64,000 bases of DNA. It comes from Sva-07 sp942492715 (GTDB lineage Bacteria > Actinomycetota > Acidimicrobiia > Acidimicrobiales > Ilumatobacteraceae). The stretch lies in the NCBI GenBank assembly GCA_942492715.1, contig CALOFW010000005.1, forward strand, positions 271,968 to 335,967, in the 5' to 3' direction. The notes below the pieces were generated by a model that was not told the origin of the DNA, searched no databases, and worked only from the letters and a program-made list of their open reading frames with translations. This document shows, in pieces, positions 14,298 through 25,800 of the stretch (positions are counted from its first letter, which is position 1; each line of letters starts with the position of its first letter). Position numbers and translations under genes: made by a program.

Positions 14298-16604
14298 TCA
14301 CGAGAGCTCCCGGGTCATGGTGTCGAAGTCGCACGACCAGGTGGCGTCACCGGCGGTCAGGTTGTACTGGCGCGACAGGTGTTCGATGCCGCCCCACGGC
14401 GATTCGTGGCGGGGGAAGAGGGCGAGCGGTTGCTCTTCACCCTCGATCAGGAACGGGCCGGTGCTGGAGAAGTCGACGATGCCCGCCGACGGTGACGTCC
14501 ACGACACGGTGAACCCGGCGTCGTCGCGCACCACCGACGGATCGGCTGCGGTCAGCGCGGTGATGAAGTCGTCGAGCGAGCCGCCGTCGTCGCTGCCGAC
14601 CTCCACCAACCACACGTTGTCCGGTCCACCCTCGGCGACGAGGTCGAACGGTTTGACCATCCCGTTGGTCGACACGACCGCCGGGTCGTACTCACGCCAC
14701 GTCGGCGTGCGCCACGACCACAGCGCGATGTAGGCGCCGTTCTTCGCGGCGATCGTCCAGTTGCCCACCTGCCGCACCTCGTCGAAGTGGTCCTGCGGCA
14801 CGTAGGCGTGGGTGAACGGCCGGTACCCGAACACGCCCCACACGAGCGGGTCGGTCGACTCGTCCCACTTCGGTTGGTAGATGTGCACCGCCGTGCCCTG
14901 GTACTGGGCCGACCGCGGCATCGCCGCCTCCCCCGTCCAGTAGCCGGGCTCGCTGTCGTCGGCCCAGATCGTCGACTGCGCCGTGTCGGGCACGGGATGG
15001 TTCGTGAACACCATGGCGTTCTCGTCGATCGCGGCCTGCCACGCGTGCCCCTGGTCGCGCATCTCGCCGAAGCGATGGTCGATCACCGACGCCATCGACA
15101 CCTTCGGCTGCCGGTACGCGTACGTGTTCGCCTCCGACAGGAACCCGAAGTTGATGACAGCCGCCCGCTCCTGCTCCCACACCCGGATCCTCGCCGGGTC
15201 GTAGTCGTTGATCGAGGCGAGCAGGTTGATGTCGCCGAACTCGGACGTGTCCCAGAGGCGGAACTCGTTGGCGGCGGCCACGCTCACTTCGGCCAGCGGC
15301 CACATGCCGAGCGCTCCGAGGCTCCACCAGAACGGCAGGTTGGCGGGGTCGGAGAAGTCCTTGCCGTACGGCGCGGCCGGGTCGTCCTCCAGCGGCGAGC
15401 TGCCGTCGAAGTACACGCCGTGACGTTCGCGCACGACGCTCGGCGTCTCGTCGAGGGCGATCTCCACCACCACCTGCGGGGGCCGGTAACGCTCGGCCGA
15501 CGCGAAGTAGGTGACCCCGGTGTCGGACGTCGACTGGTACTGGGCGCCGGTGTCGTCGAACACGAACTTGGCGGTGCCGAAGGTGTCCTCGTCGAGCGAG
15601 GTCATCTTGTCCTTCTTGTACGTGCGCCCGCGTGGGGCGGTGTAGCCGCCGGAGTGGTTGTGGGCCGCCATGTCGACCAGGCAGAGGTCGAGCGCCATCG
15701 CCGCGGCGGTGACGATCTCGGGATCGTCGGCGAGCTCGGCGAGCATCAGCAGCGGCGTGATGTTCTTGAGCATGTAGACGTTGGAGTGCCACTCGAAGAA
15801 CCCGAGGTCGGCGCGCTCGATGATCCACTCGAGGATGTCGGGCTTGGCACGCTCGAGGTGCTCGGCACCGGTGAGCCCGGTGACGGTGAACGTCTCGTCG
15901 GGGTAGCGCTGGCCGGCGAGGTACTCGATCGCGAGGTTGATGATCCGGTGGTTCTCCGACCAGAACCACAAGTTGTCGACGCGGTCGGCGGGCAGCGGGT
16001 CGTCGTAGCGGTAGCGGTTGGCGATCATGCGGGCGTCGATCGCCTCGATCACGTCGGGTGACAGCTGGGTCATCGGTGTGTCGCCCTGGCCGAGCACGAG
16101 CATCCAGTGCAGGTCCATGAAGCGGAAGTCGCGGGTGTCCTCCCAGTTGTCGATCTGCTCGAACACCGCGCCGAGCGACTCGATGGTGACCGCGTCGATG
16201 TCCCACACGTAGTCGGGGTCGCGATGGGCCCGACCGAGGTGGGCGTTGATGCCGGACGGGTTCGACGAGTGGTCGACACTCGTCGCGAACGCCAGGTAAT
16301 CGTCGACCCGGGCCTGGTACGTCGCCTCGTCCATCAGCCCGGGGGATCCGGGGGCGAGCAATGCTGCAGCCGCCGGGCTGAGCGGTTCGGCCGGGACAGT
16401 GGTGCCGTCCGAGGTCTCGGTGGGCACGGTCGGGTCGACCGGCGAGGACTCCGGAGTCGACGCATCGGTCGGCAGGCCGGTTTGATCGGCCGAAGATTCG
16501 GAACCGTTGCTCGAACAGCCGGCCGCCACGGCCGCGGTCGCCGCGGCGCCCGCGACGAGGAAGCGGCGCCGGCTGAGGACGTGCGGCGAGGTGTTCGCGG
16601 ACAT
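14298..16604 (-). CDS. Large Tat-exported lipoprotein, probable alpha-toroid plus beta-domain
   Basis: 768 residues from the ATG at 16604 (an in-frame start 11 codons earlier is possible). The N-terminus is a twin-arginine lipoprotein signal: SRRRFLVAGAAATAAVAAGC. A Ser/Thr/Pro-rich linker spans about 40-100. The next 300 residues are helical with repeated aromatic/His motifs (WFWSENHRIINLAIEYLAG, EWHSNVYMLKNITPLLML). The last 350 are beta-rich and Trp-rich. This architecture resembles alpha/alpha-toroid polysaccharide lyases and hydrolases such as the heparinase and alginate-lyase folds, but I see no diagnostic catalytic signature. Neighbouring sugar oxidoreductases are consistent with glycan breakdown. 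Confidence 0.6.
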   Translation of the reverse strand: MSANTSPHVLSRRRFLVAGAAATAAVAAGCSSNGSESSADQTGLPTDASTPESSPVDPTVPTETSDGTTVPAEPLSPAAAALLAPGSPGLMDEATYQARVDDYLAFATSVDHSSNPSGINAHLGRAHRDPDYVWDIDAVTIESLGAVFEQIDNWEDTRDFRFMDLHWMLVLGQGDTPMTQLSPDVIEAIDARMIANRYRYDDPLPADRVDNLWFWSENHRIINLAIEYLAGQRYPDETFTVTGLTGAEHLERAKPDILEWIIERADLGFFEWHSNVYMLKNITPLLMLAELADDPEIVTAAAMALDLCLVDMAAHNHSGGYTAPRGRTYKKDKMTSLDEDTFGTAKFVFDDTGAQYQSTSDTGVTYFASAERYRPPQVVVEIALDETPSVVRERHGVYFDGSSPLEDDPAAPYGKDFSDPANLPFWWSLGALGMWPLAEVSVAAANEFRLWDTSEFGDINLLASINDYDPARIRVWEQERAAVINFGFLSEANTYAYRQPKVSMASVIDHRFGEMRDQGHAWQAAIDENAMVFTNHPVPDTAQSTIWADDSEPGYWTGEAAMPRSAQYQGTAVHIYQPKWDESTDPLVWGVFGYRPFTHAYVPQDHFDEVRQVGNWTIAAKNGAYIALWSWRTPTWREYDPAVVSTNGMVKPFDLVAEGGPDNVWLVEVGSDDGGSLDDFITALTAADPSVVRDDAGFTVSWTSPSAGIVDFSSTGPFLIEGEEQPLALFPRHESPWGGIEHLSRQYNLTAGDATWSCDFDTMTRELS

Positions 16605-16819
16605 CTGCGCCACTGTAGGGACCAGGCCCGCCGTCACGGCATCACACCTTCGAGGCTGTCCGTGTCAGGATTCTGTCAAGTCCCGGGCCGAGCCCTGGAC
16701 AACGCGGGCATCGTCGACTTGGGTGGGAGCGCGGCTCGAACGACGGGCCGCCGAAGTTGATCGTCGGGTTCCACGCTTGGGGGCGAGCGGACGGGCGGGC
16801 CCGGCAGGGGGGTCGACCC

Positions 16820-19800
16820 ATGTCGAATCGCACGTTCGGTGTCTCGCTGCTCGTGGCGCTCGCCGTCGCCGCAGGCTCACTCGTCGTCGCACCGCAGGGC
16901 TCGACGTCTGCCGTTGCGCCCCCGTACGACAACGCCGTCGCTCAGGAGCTCGCTACTGCGAGCGCCGCGCTCGCCCAGGCGTCGTTGCTGCCCGATCTGC
17001 TACCGGTCATCCCCGGACTCGAAGCGAATCCGGCGATGGTGCTCGGCGTCCACGAGATCTTCGCCGACCTGACCAGCCTCGCGACCAGTACGGACCTGGC
17101 GACCGACATCGCCGCACTCGGTGGCTCGGACTTCACCTTCTCCGGCTACGACGATTCGTCGAGCGGTGGCACCCACACCGTCACCTTCGACGTCGCCGTC
17201 GATCGCGCCTACTCCGCACCGGTGACGATCATGGAGGACGGGGTCCAGATCCTCGGGGCGCCCGTCGACGTCGCGGTCACGATGCCGGCCACCACCGTCA
17301 CGCTGACCTTCGACGAGTCCGACATACCGGGCACGTTCGCCTTCGTCGATCTGCCGACGTTCGCGCTGACGGCATCCTTGGCGTCGAATCAGACGATCCC
17401 GATCCAGTTCGGCTTCGCCGACGCGACCGCGAGCGGCGACCTCGACGTCGGGTTCACCGTCGACTTCGAGCTCACCGATCCTGACGGGCTCGACCGACTC
17501 ACGATCGACGAGTTCTCGACGCTCGCGATCGACGACCTGGTCCAGCTCGACTTCCCCGACAACGGCGTCGACGACGTCGACATCGACCTCGCGCTGACCG
17601 CCAGCGTCTTCGGCACCGAGTTCGGTGGCTCGGTGACCGTCACCGACCAGAACCTGTTCTCGGATCCGGCCCCGAGTTTCGAGTTCACCCCGACCGGGGC
17701 GAATCCGATCGACCTGTTGACGAACATCAGCGCCGACGCGGCGATCACCTCGCTCGCCCAGCTCGTGTCGAGCTACGGCGCGGCGATGCTGGCCGGTGAC
17801 GTGAAGTTGCCGTTCCTGTCCGACGGCGTGTTCATCCCCGGCGACCTCGGGGTTGCCGACGCGGCCGACTTCGACCGCGTGTTCGACGCGATCCAGCCGC
17901 TGGTCGACTACGTGGAGCCCCGCTCGTCGGGCCAGATCGTGTGCGGCACCGAGGTGGGCCCCGATCCCGACGGCCCCGGCGGGGTCGACGGGATCCCGAC
18001 CGGCAGCCTCATCGCACTCGAAGCGGGCCAGTCCGTGTACTGCCGGGCGTACACCTCGGTCGACGGATCGGCCCAGTGGACGGTGAACGGAACCGACGCG
18101 GGCGCGCCGAGCACGACGACGATCGGGACGGAACCATCGGAGAACATCGAGCTCGCGGTCGGCGCCGGCGGAGACTTCGCCGTCGAGATCGGGTTCACCC
18201 CGGACGACGGCTCGGGCGCGATCACGATCCTCCCCCGCCCAGGAACGATCCAGGAGCTGCTCACCGAGCTCGCCGCCGCCGATCTGATCCCGAGCCCAGG
18301 CGGCACTCCTGACTTCGGCTACGACGCCGCCGCCCAGGCGTTCACCTTCCCGTTCGAGTTCGGGGTCGCCGGACCGATCCAGCGCGACGCCAGCATCAAC
18401 GCCGGCAACAGCCTCGTCGCAGCGACCGGACTCACCGGACTCTCCGCCGGCGCCACGGCGTCCGCCAGCTACTCGCTCAGCGACGTCTCCGCCGGTGTGA
18501 CCCTGGGCCTGATCGTCACCGACGACGTCGAGAGCATCAACCCCGGCGACGAGGTGACCAACCCGCCCGGCCCACTCGACCGGTTCTTCCTCTCGGGTGT
18601 CGACTCGATCATCGAGGTCGGGGACGTGTCGGTCGATGGCAACTTCGCCATGGACGGCCGCCTCGGGTTCCTCGAGGTCGCCGCCGGCGTGAGCGGCAGC
18701 CTGACCACTCCCGGAAGCGACCCGGCGGTGAAGGTCGGGATCGGCTCGACCGGTGTCTCCTCCAACGGCACGACGATCCCGGACGCGATCCTCGTGCGCG
18801 ACGTACTCAGCCCGAGCCTGACCGACCACATCACCGCCGACGTCAACCTCCAGTTCGACGGCAGCGCCATCGTCAGCGCCGACGCGGCGGGACTCGGGGC
18901 CTCCGGATCGTTCGACATCAGCTGGAACCTCGACGACGCGAGCCCGACGATCAGCAACTTCGACCCAGGCTTCACCAACACGTTGCTGCCGTTCGGCGGT
19001 GACCTGTCCCTCACCCACGGAGCGACGGTGGCCACCGATGCGACGCTGTTCACCGGCGACGGAACGGTGAACCTGCTCGCCACCCCCGGGCTCGTCGGAT
19101 CTCAGCTCGTCGACGGTGCCGGCAACGTCTGCAACATCACCGCCGTCCTGTCGGCCACCCAGTTGAACTGCTCCAATCCGGTCGGTGCCGTGCTCAACCC
19201 GATCACGTTCGCCGCCGGTGAGAGCTACGACGTCAAGGGCAACACGCTGTCCGGCCTGGCGCAGATCCTCGCCGCCCTCGATGCACTGGTCGCCTACCTC
19301 GAGGTGGCCGTCGGGAGTGACGCCTTCGACACCCCGATCGACCTCATCGGGGTGAGCCCGGCCGACATCGTCGGCCAGGTCGACGAACTACGCAGGATGG
19401 TCGACGAGTTCCGTGGTGTGCAGGACGCCAACATCCAGTGTGTGGTCCAGGGCGACCCGGCGGCCGACATCCGTGCGCTGCCGCTCGACACCTCGCCGCC
19501 GGGTCCGGTTCCGGACGTCACCCTCCAGTGCGCGGCCGAGGCCTTCGCCACCAACCCGACCGGCGTCCGATGGCGTGTGGTTCCCACCGGCGCCGACCCG
19601 GGAGCGTTCGTTGCCGACGGCGACGGCGACAGCCTCTCGGGGACACCCGACCCGACGGCCGCGTTCCAGGCGCTGACGGTCACCCCCGGTCTCGACACGG
19701 ACGGCGACGGCTTCGTGTCACTCGGTTCGGAGTACAGCATCGAAGTCGAGTGGAGCGACGCGACCGGTGACCACCAGGCCGCCTTCCCACCTCGGATCCC

Positions 19801-22800
19801 ACAGAGCCTGCAGCAGCTCGAGACCCTGATCAACGACACGCTCGGTCTTCCCGACGGGCTCCTGCAGTTCTCGCTGACGGACGCTCCGGTCGACCCGACG
19901 CTGCGGATCGACATCGGCTACGGCATCTGCTCCGACGGCAACCCAGATCCCGAGTGCGCCGGGCTCCCGACGGGCCCGAGTCCGTCCGCGAACCTGAACT
20001 TCGACCTGTCGGGTGCCGGACTCGGCGACCTCGTGGGTCTCGACGTCACCGGCTCGATCGAGGTCGACTACGCCGCGCTGGGCCAGTTCGACGTGGGCGT
20101 TCCTCTCGACGGGTCGGCGCCAGTGCTCTACGGATCGACGGGCCTGGAGGCACGTCTGCAGGCCGAAGGCACCGACGACCTGGCCGTCGAGGCCAGCATC
20201 GGCCCGGCCTCGGTGACGGTGGGAGCCGGCGCGACCGGCCCGACGGGCGTGGCGGAATCGGGCAGCAGCAACGGCACCCTCAATGCCACCGGCGCCTTCC
20301 CGGCCGCATCGGTCTCCGTGGGGATGGTGGTCACCAAGACTGCGACCGGCGAGGCCTGCGTGGTGAGTTCACGGACCGACGACGACAACGTCGAGTGCGC
20401 GCTCGACTGGGCCGAGGGTGACTCGTTCCGCTTCGGCGGTCGCAACGACCTCAGCGCCGGCCTCGGCCTGGAGCTGCAGCTGACCGACGGCGGCGTCACG
20501 GTCGGCGACGATGCCGCCGTGTCGTTCGCGGCGGCCGGTGTCGAGGTGACCGACCCCGGCGACATCCTCGGCGGCGGTTCGTGCGGGCCGATCGACGAAG
20601 ACCTGATGACTCGGATCTCGGGGTCGACCGGAACCACCGGCGAACGGGACCTCTCGGGGTTCGCATGCGCCCAGCTCTCGCTCTCCGCGGACCTCGGCGG
20701 TGACATCTACCTCGGCGAGCTCGACGTCGAGTTGATCGCCGGCCCCGACCCCGTGCGCGCCTGGGCGCCGACCGATCTCGGGACCCGGCTCGCAGACGCC
20801 GCGCTCAACCCGGCGTTCCTGCTCCAGCTCCTCCCCGACCTCCTCGAAGCGATCGAAGGCGGCATGCGCGACGCGGCCGGTGCCGGGCTTCCCGCCGCCA
20901 TCGCCGACCCGCTGAAGACCGGCGCCGACGGCATCGAGACGGTCCGTCTCGCCGTCGACGGGTACCTGGACACCTTCGCCGCCGCACTGGCCTCGCTCGA
21001 CCCGGGCGGGCCCCTCGAGGACGAGGTGGCCGCGCAGCTGGCGTCGTTGCTCGGCCTGGATCCCGGAGACATCGCCGTGGAGGCGTTGTGCGATCACGGT
21101 GGTACGGACGAACCCTGCGCGAGCGGGGACAGCCTGTTCGACCTCCGCGACATCCGTGCCACCTTCACGTTCGGCGACATGGTCGAGGCCACGACGGGCA
21201 TCAACCTCGGTCTCGAGGGTTTGCCGCTGAACGTCGAAGGCGGCGTCAGCGCGTTCGCCAACTGGGGGGTCACGCTCGGGCTCGGCGTGAGCGTCGACCG
21301 ACGGTCCCTACGTCGCTCTCGACGGATCCCACCGGAGTTCCTCGTTGCGGCCGGCGTCACGCTCGCCCCAGGCGCCACGGGGTGCGACGCCCCGTTGGCC
21401 GCCCTCGCCGCGGACTACACCACCGATCGCTGCCTGTCGGCCCGGCTCGGGTTCCTCGGCGTCGAGGCGCTCGACAGCGTCGCCAGCCCCACGACGATCG
21501 GCGCCGCCATCGGCCTCGACGTCACCGGGAGCGCACCGGACAAGATCACCCTCGGCGATCTCGTCAGCGGGGACGTCGATCTCACACCCGAGGTCGCCGG
21601 CGGCATCAACATCGACCTGCACATCCGAACAGGCATCGCCGGAGCCACCGCGGACCTCCCGTCGATCATCGGCACGTTCACGCTCGATTGGCAGATCGGT
21701 GACTTCGATCCGTCCGACCCGGCGGCGAGCGACTTCGAGGATCTGGCAACGGTGTCGATCGACACGCCGACGGTGTCGTTCGACAATCTCTACCTCGATC
21801 TCGGCGACGTGCTCGACAAGTTCATGAAGCCGGTCACCAAGGAGATCAAGAAGATCACCGGGCCGCTCCAGCCGGTCGTCGACGTGATCACCGCGCCGAT
21901 CCCGGTCGTCAGCGATCTGTCCGAACTGGTCGGCGGCCCGCAGATCACGATGCTCTCCGTGCTCGAGGGAGCCACGGGGGCCGATCTCGCATTGATCAAG
22001 GCGCTCGCCGCGTTCGTCTCGTTCGTCAACAACATTCCCGACGGCGGCAGTCTCGGCGAGATACCGCTGGGTGCGCTCGTCGGCGGCAGCCGGGAGCCCG
22101 GGTCGTTCACGGTCGACGCGGCCAAGGCCGGCACGACGGTGTCGCCGACCGAGGCCGGCTCGCTGATCAAGCAGGACGGCACGTTCAAGGGCGGTACCGG
22201 CTTCACCGAGGACGTCGGCAACGCCGGCGGTGGTGCGCTCAACAGTGCCGCGTCGCCCGATACCAACCGACCGTCGACCTTCGGGGTGCCAGGGCTCAGC
22301 TTCCCGTTCCTCGACGACGCGAGCCAGATCTTCGGCATTCTCGTCGGCCGTGACGCCACCCTGATCCGGTGGGACGCCGGCACGCTCAAGGCGAGCGCCG
22401 GCATCTCCTACGACTTCGGCCCGATCATGGTCGGTCCGATCCCGATCACGATCACCCTCGGCGGCGAGATCGGCATCGAGGGTCGCTTCGCCATCGGCTA
22501 CGACACCAGCGGGATCCGCAAGCTGCTCGACGGCGGATCCGGCGTCGCGCTGTTCGACGGGATCTTCATCGACGACCTCGACGCGCAAGGCAACGACGTC
22601 CCCGAGATCGTCTTCCGCGGCCGGGTCTTCGCCGGCGCCTCGGTGGACCTCGTCATCGTCTCCGCCGGCGTTCGCGGGGGCATCGAACTCACCTTCTCGC
22701 TCGACCTCGACGACCGTCCCGATCCCGACGGCAAGCTGCGGATCGAGGAGATCGTCGACAAGCTCGCCAACCCGATCTGCCTGTTCGAGGTGAGCGGCAA

Positions 22801-25800
22801 GATCGAGGCGTTCCTCGAAGCGTTCGTCAAGATCGACCTGTTCTTCTACAGCCAGGAGTTCGGATTCGAACTCGTGCGGATCACACTGCTCGAGTGGTCA
22901 TCCGCGTGTGAACCACCGGCGCCGAAGCCGGCGACCCAGGACGGCGGCGTCGTCTACCTGAACATCGGGTCGCGGGCGACGGAACGCAACGTCCAGGAGG
23001 ACGTCACCGACGAGTCGATCGAGGTCAGACAGCTCGGGCCGGGCAAGGTCCGGGTGACCGCGTTCGGTTTCGAGGAGGTCTTCACCGGGGTGGAGCTGAT
23101 CGTCGCCGACGGCGGCGAGGACGACGACGAGATCCTGATGCTGCCCGGCTCGGACGACGAGCTGGTCGACACCGGTTCGACCGCACCCGAAGATCCTTCC
23201 GTCGGCATCGCCAAGACACCGGTTCCGTTCACGATCCCCACGGTGATCTCGGGTGGGCCCGGCAACGACATCATCAAGGGTGGTGACGGGCACGACCTGA
23301 TCTTCGGTGATGCCGCCGTTGCCGCCGGAACGTGGGAGGGCATCGGGTACGACGCCGTGACGGCGCAAGGCGGTCCCGAGGGCGACGACACCGTGAATGC
23401 CGGCGGCGGCAACGACGTCGTCAAGGCCAACGGCGGCAACGACCAGGTCGAGGGCGAGGCCGGCCGCGACACCATCGAAGGCGGCGAGGGTGGCGACGCG
23501 CTCAACGGTGGGCCCGGCGGCGACGCCGTGCTCGGCCAAGGTGGCGCCGACTCGGTCCATGGCGGCCCGATCCCGCAGCCTGCTGCCGGTGCCAGCGATG
23601 CAACGATCGACGACGACGACGCCCTCGCGGGCGGAATCGGGCCCGACACGGTGTCCGGTGACTTCGGCAGCGACGTGATCTTCGGCGACGACGAGGTGGC
23701 CGGGTTCATGGACGCCGACGGATCGATGCGACGGATCGGCTACGCCAAGCCCGACGCGGCGACCTGGCGCGGTTGGTGTGATGCCCCTGCAGTCGGCGAC
23801 GGTGATCTCCTCGTGGGCAACGCCGGCAACGACATCATGCTCGGCGGCGGCGGCGGCGACCAGATGGACGGCGACGAGGGCGACGACTGGGCCTGCGGTG
23901 GCGACGGCGCCGACCAGGTCGTGGGCGACTCCGGCGACGACGAACTGCGCGGCAACGCCGACGACGACACGTTGACCGGCGACGACGGCCACGACGTGAT
24001 CTTCGGCGGGGGCGGCGACGACCTCGCCAACGGCAACGCCGGCAACGACGACATCTTCGGCGACGAGGGTTCCGATGTGCTCTTCGGCGACGACGGCGAC
24101 GACATCGTGGTGGGCGACACCGGCAGCGTCACCGATGGTCATCCGCACGGTGTGGCGACCGGCACCGTCGTGTCGCCCACGAAGGTGATGGCGATGGACG
24201 CTGCGGTCACCCGCGACAGCTCGACGTCGGGCACCGCACTGCGGTCGTGTGACCCCGAGGACGCACCGGTCGGAGATTCCGACTGCATCTTCGGCGGGGC
24301 CGGCTCCGACGCATTGTTCGGCGGCTCCGATGCCGACACCGTCCAGGGCCAGGCCGGGGTCGACCTGATCGAAGGAAACCACGGCGCCGACCAGCTCCGC
24401 GGTGGCACCGACGACGACCTGCTGTTCGGCAACGAGGACGCCGACACCATGTACGGCGACGGTGCCAGCGACGCGATGTACGGCGACCGCGACATCGCGA
24501 ACTGGAACACCGACACGCCGTTCGGCGCGGCGATCGACACCATGTACGGCGGTCCGGGTACCGACCACATGGAGGGCGACGGAGCCGGCGACACGATGTT
24601 CGGCGGTGCCGACGCCGATCACATGGAGGGCAACGACGGCTCGGACACGATGTACGGCGACTCCGGCGACGACGACATGATCGGCGGATCCGATCTCGCC
24701 GGCATCGGCGACGTCGGCGAGTCGACGATGCAGGGGGGCCTCGGCGACGACGTGATGGCGGGTGACAACGCCGTCATCGGCGCGACGGGTGTGGTCGGCG
24801 GTCGTTCCGTCACCCTGCTCGACCTCTCGATCGGCGGCGACGACACGATGCACGGCGACGCCGGGACCGACTACATGTTCGGCCAGGTCGCGGGCGACAC
24901 GATGTCGGGCGGCGATGCCGGCGACTACATGGAGGGCAACGACGGCGACGACACGATGAGCGGCGACGCCGGCGACGACGACATGATCGGCGGAAGCTCG
25001 GCGGCCGACGGCGTCATCGTGCTCGACCGCGTGGGCACCGGCGCCGACGACGACGGAGAGACCTCGATGACTGGCGGCGGCGGCCAGGACTGGCTCGCCG
25101 GCGACAACGCGCGGATGAACCGGGTGCTCGCGGGTGAGTCCGGGCGCGGGGCGCTCGTGGACCACCCGATCGTGCTGTTCGATCTCGCGACCGTCGGCGC
25201 CGCCGCTCCCGTGGGCGCACACGGACCTGACGTGATGGACGGCGGCGACGCCACCGACTTCATGTTCGGGCAGGGCTCCGACGACACGATGAACGGCGGC
25301 GACGCTGCCGACTACATGGAGGGCAACGACGGCTCGGACACGATGAGCGGCGACGCCGGCGACGACGACATGGTCGGCGGTGGGTCTGCCAACGACGCCA
25401 ACAGCGGCGGATCAGCGACCATCGGCACGATCGTTCCGATCCGGCTCGGCGACGGGCTGCTCGACCAGGGCGAGACGGACATGCTGGGCGGCGACGGCAT
25501 CGACTGGATGGCGGGTGACAACGCGTTCATGAACCGGGTGCTGTTCGACGATGCGGACGAGCCGATCGACCTGTTCGACGTCAACTCCGCGGACGAGGCC
25601 GACGTCAGCGGCGGCGACACGATCCACGGCGACGCCGGCGACGATGTCATCTTCGGGCAGGGCAACGGCGCCCAGGCGTCACAGTCCGACCCGCCGGACG
25701 GCTCGGACAACGACGGCGACGGTGTCGTGGACGAGGACGCGCCGTGGCTCGGCGACACCATCAACGGTGGCGCCGACGACGACTACGTGGAGGGCAACCA

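Noticed and set aside
22898..25222. 774-codon open frame opposite the RTX gene
   Set aside because: Val/Ala/His-rich antisense shadow of the GGxGxD repeats, with no family resemblance or ribosome site.
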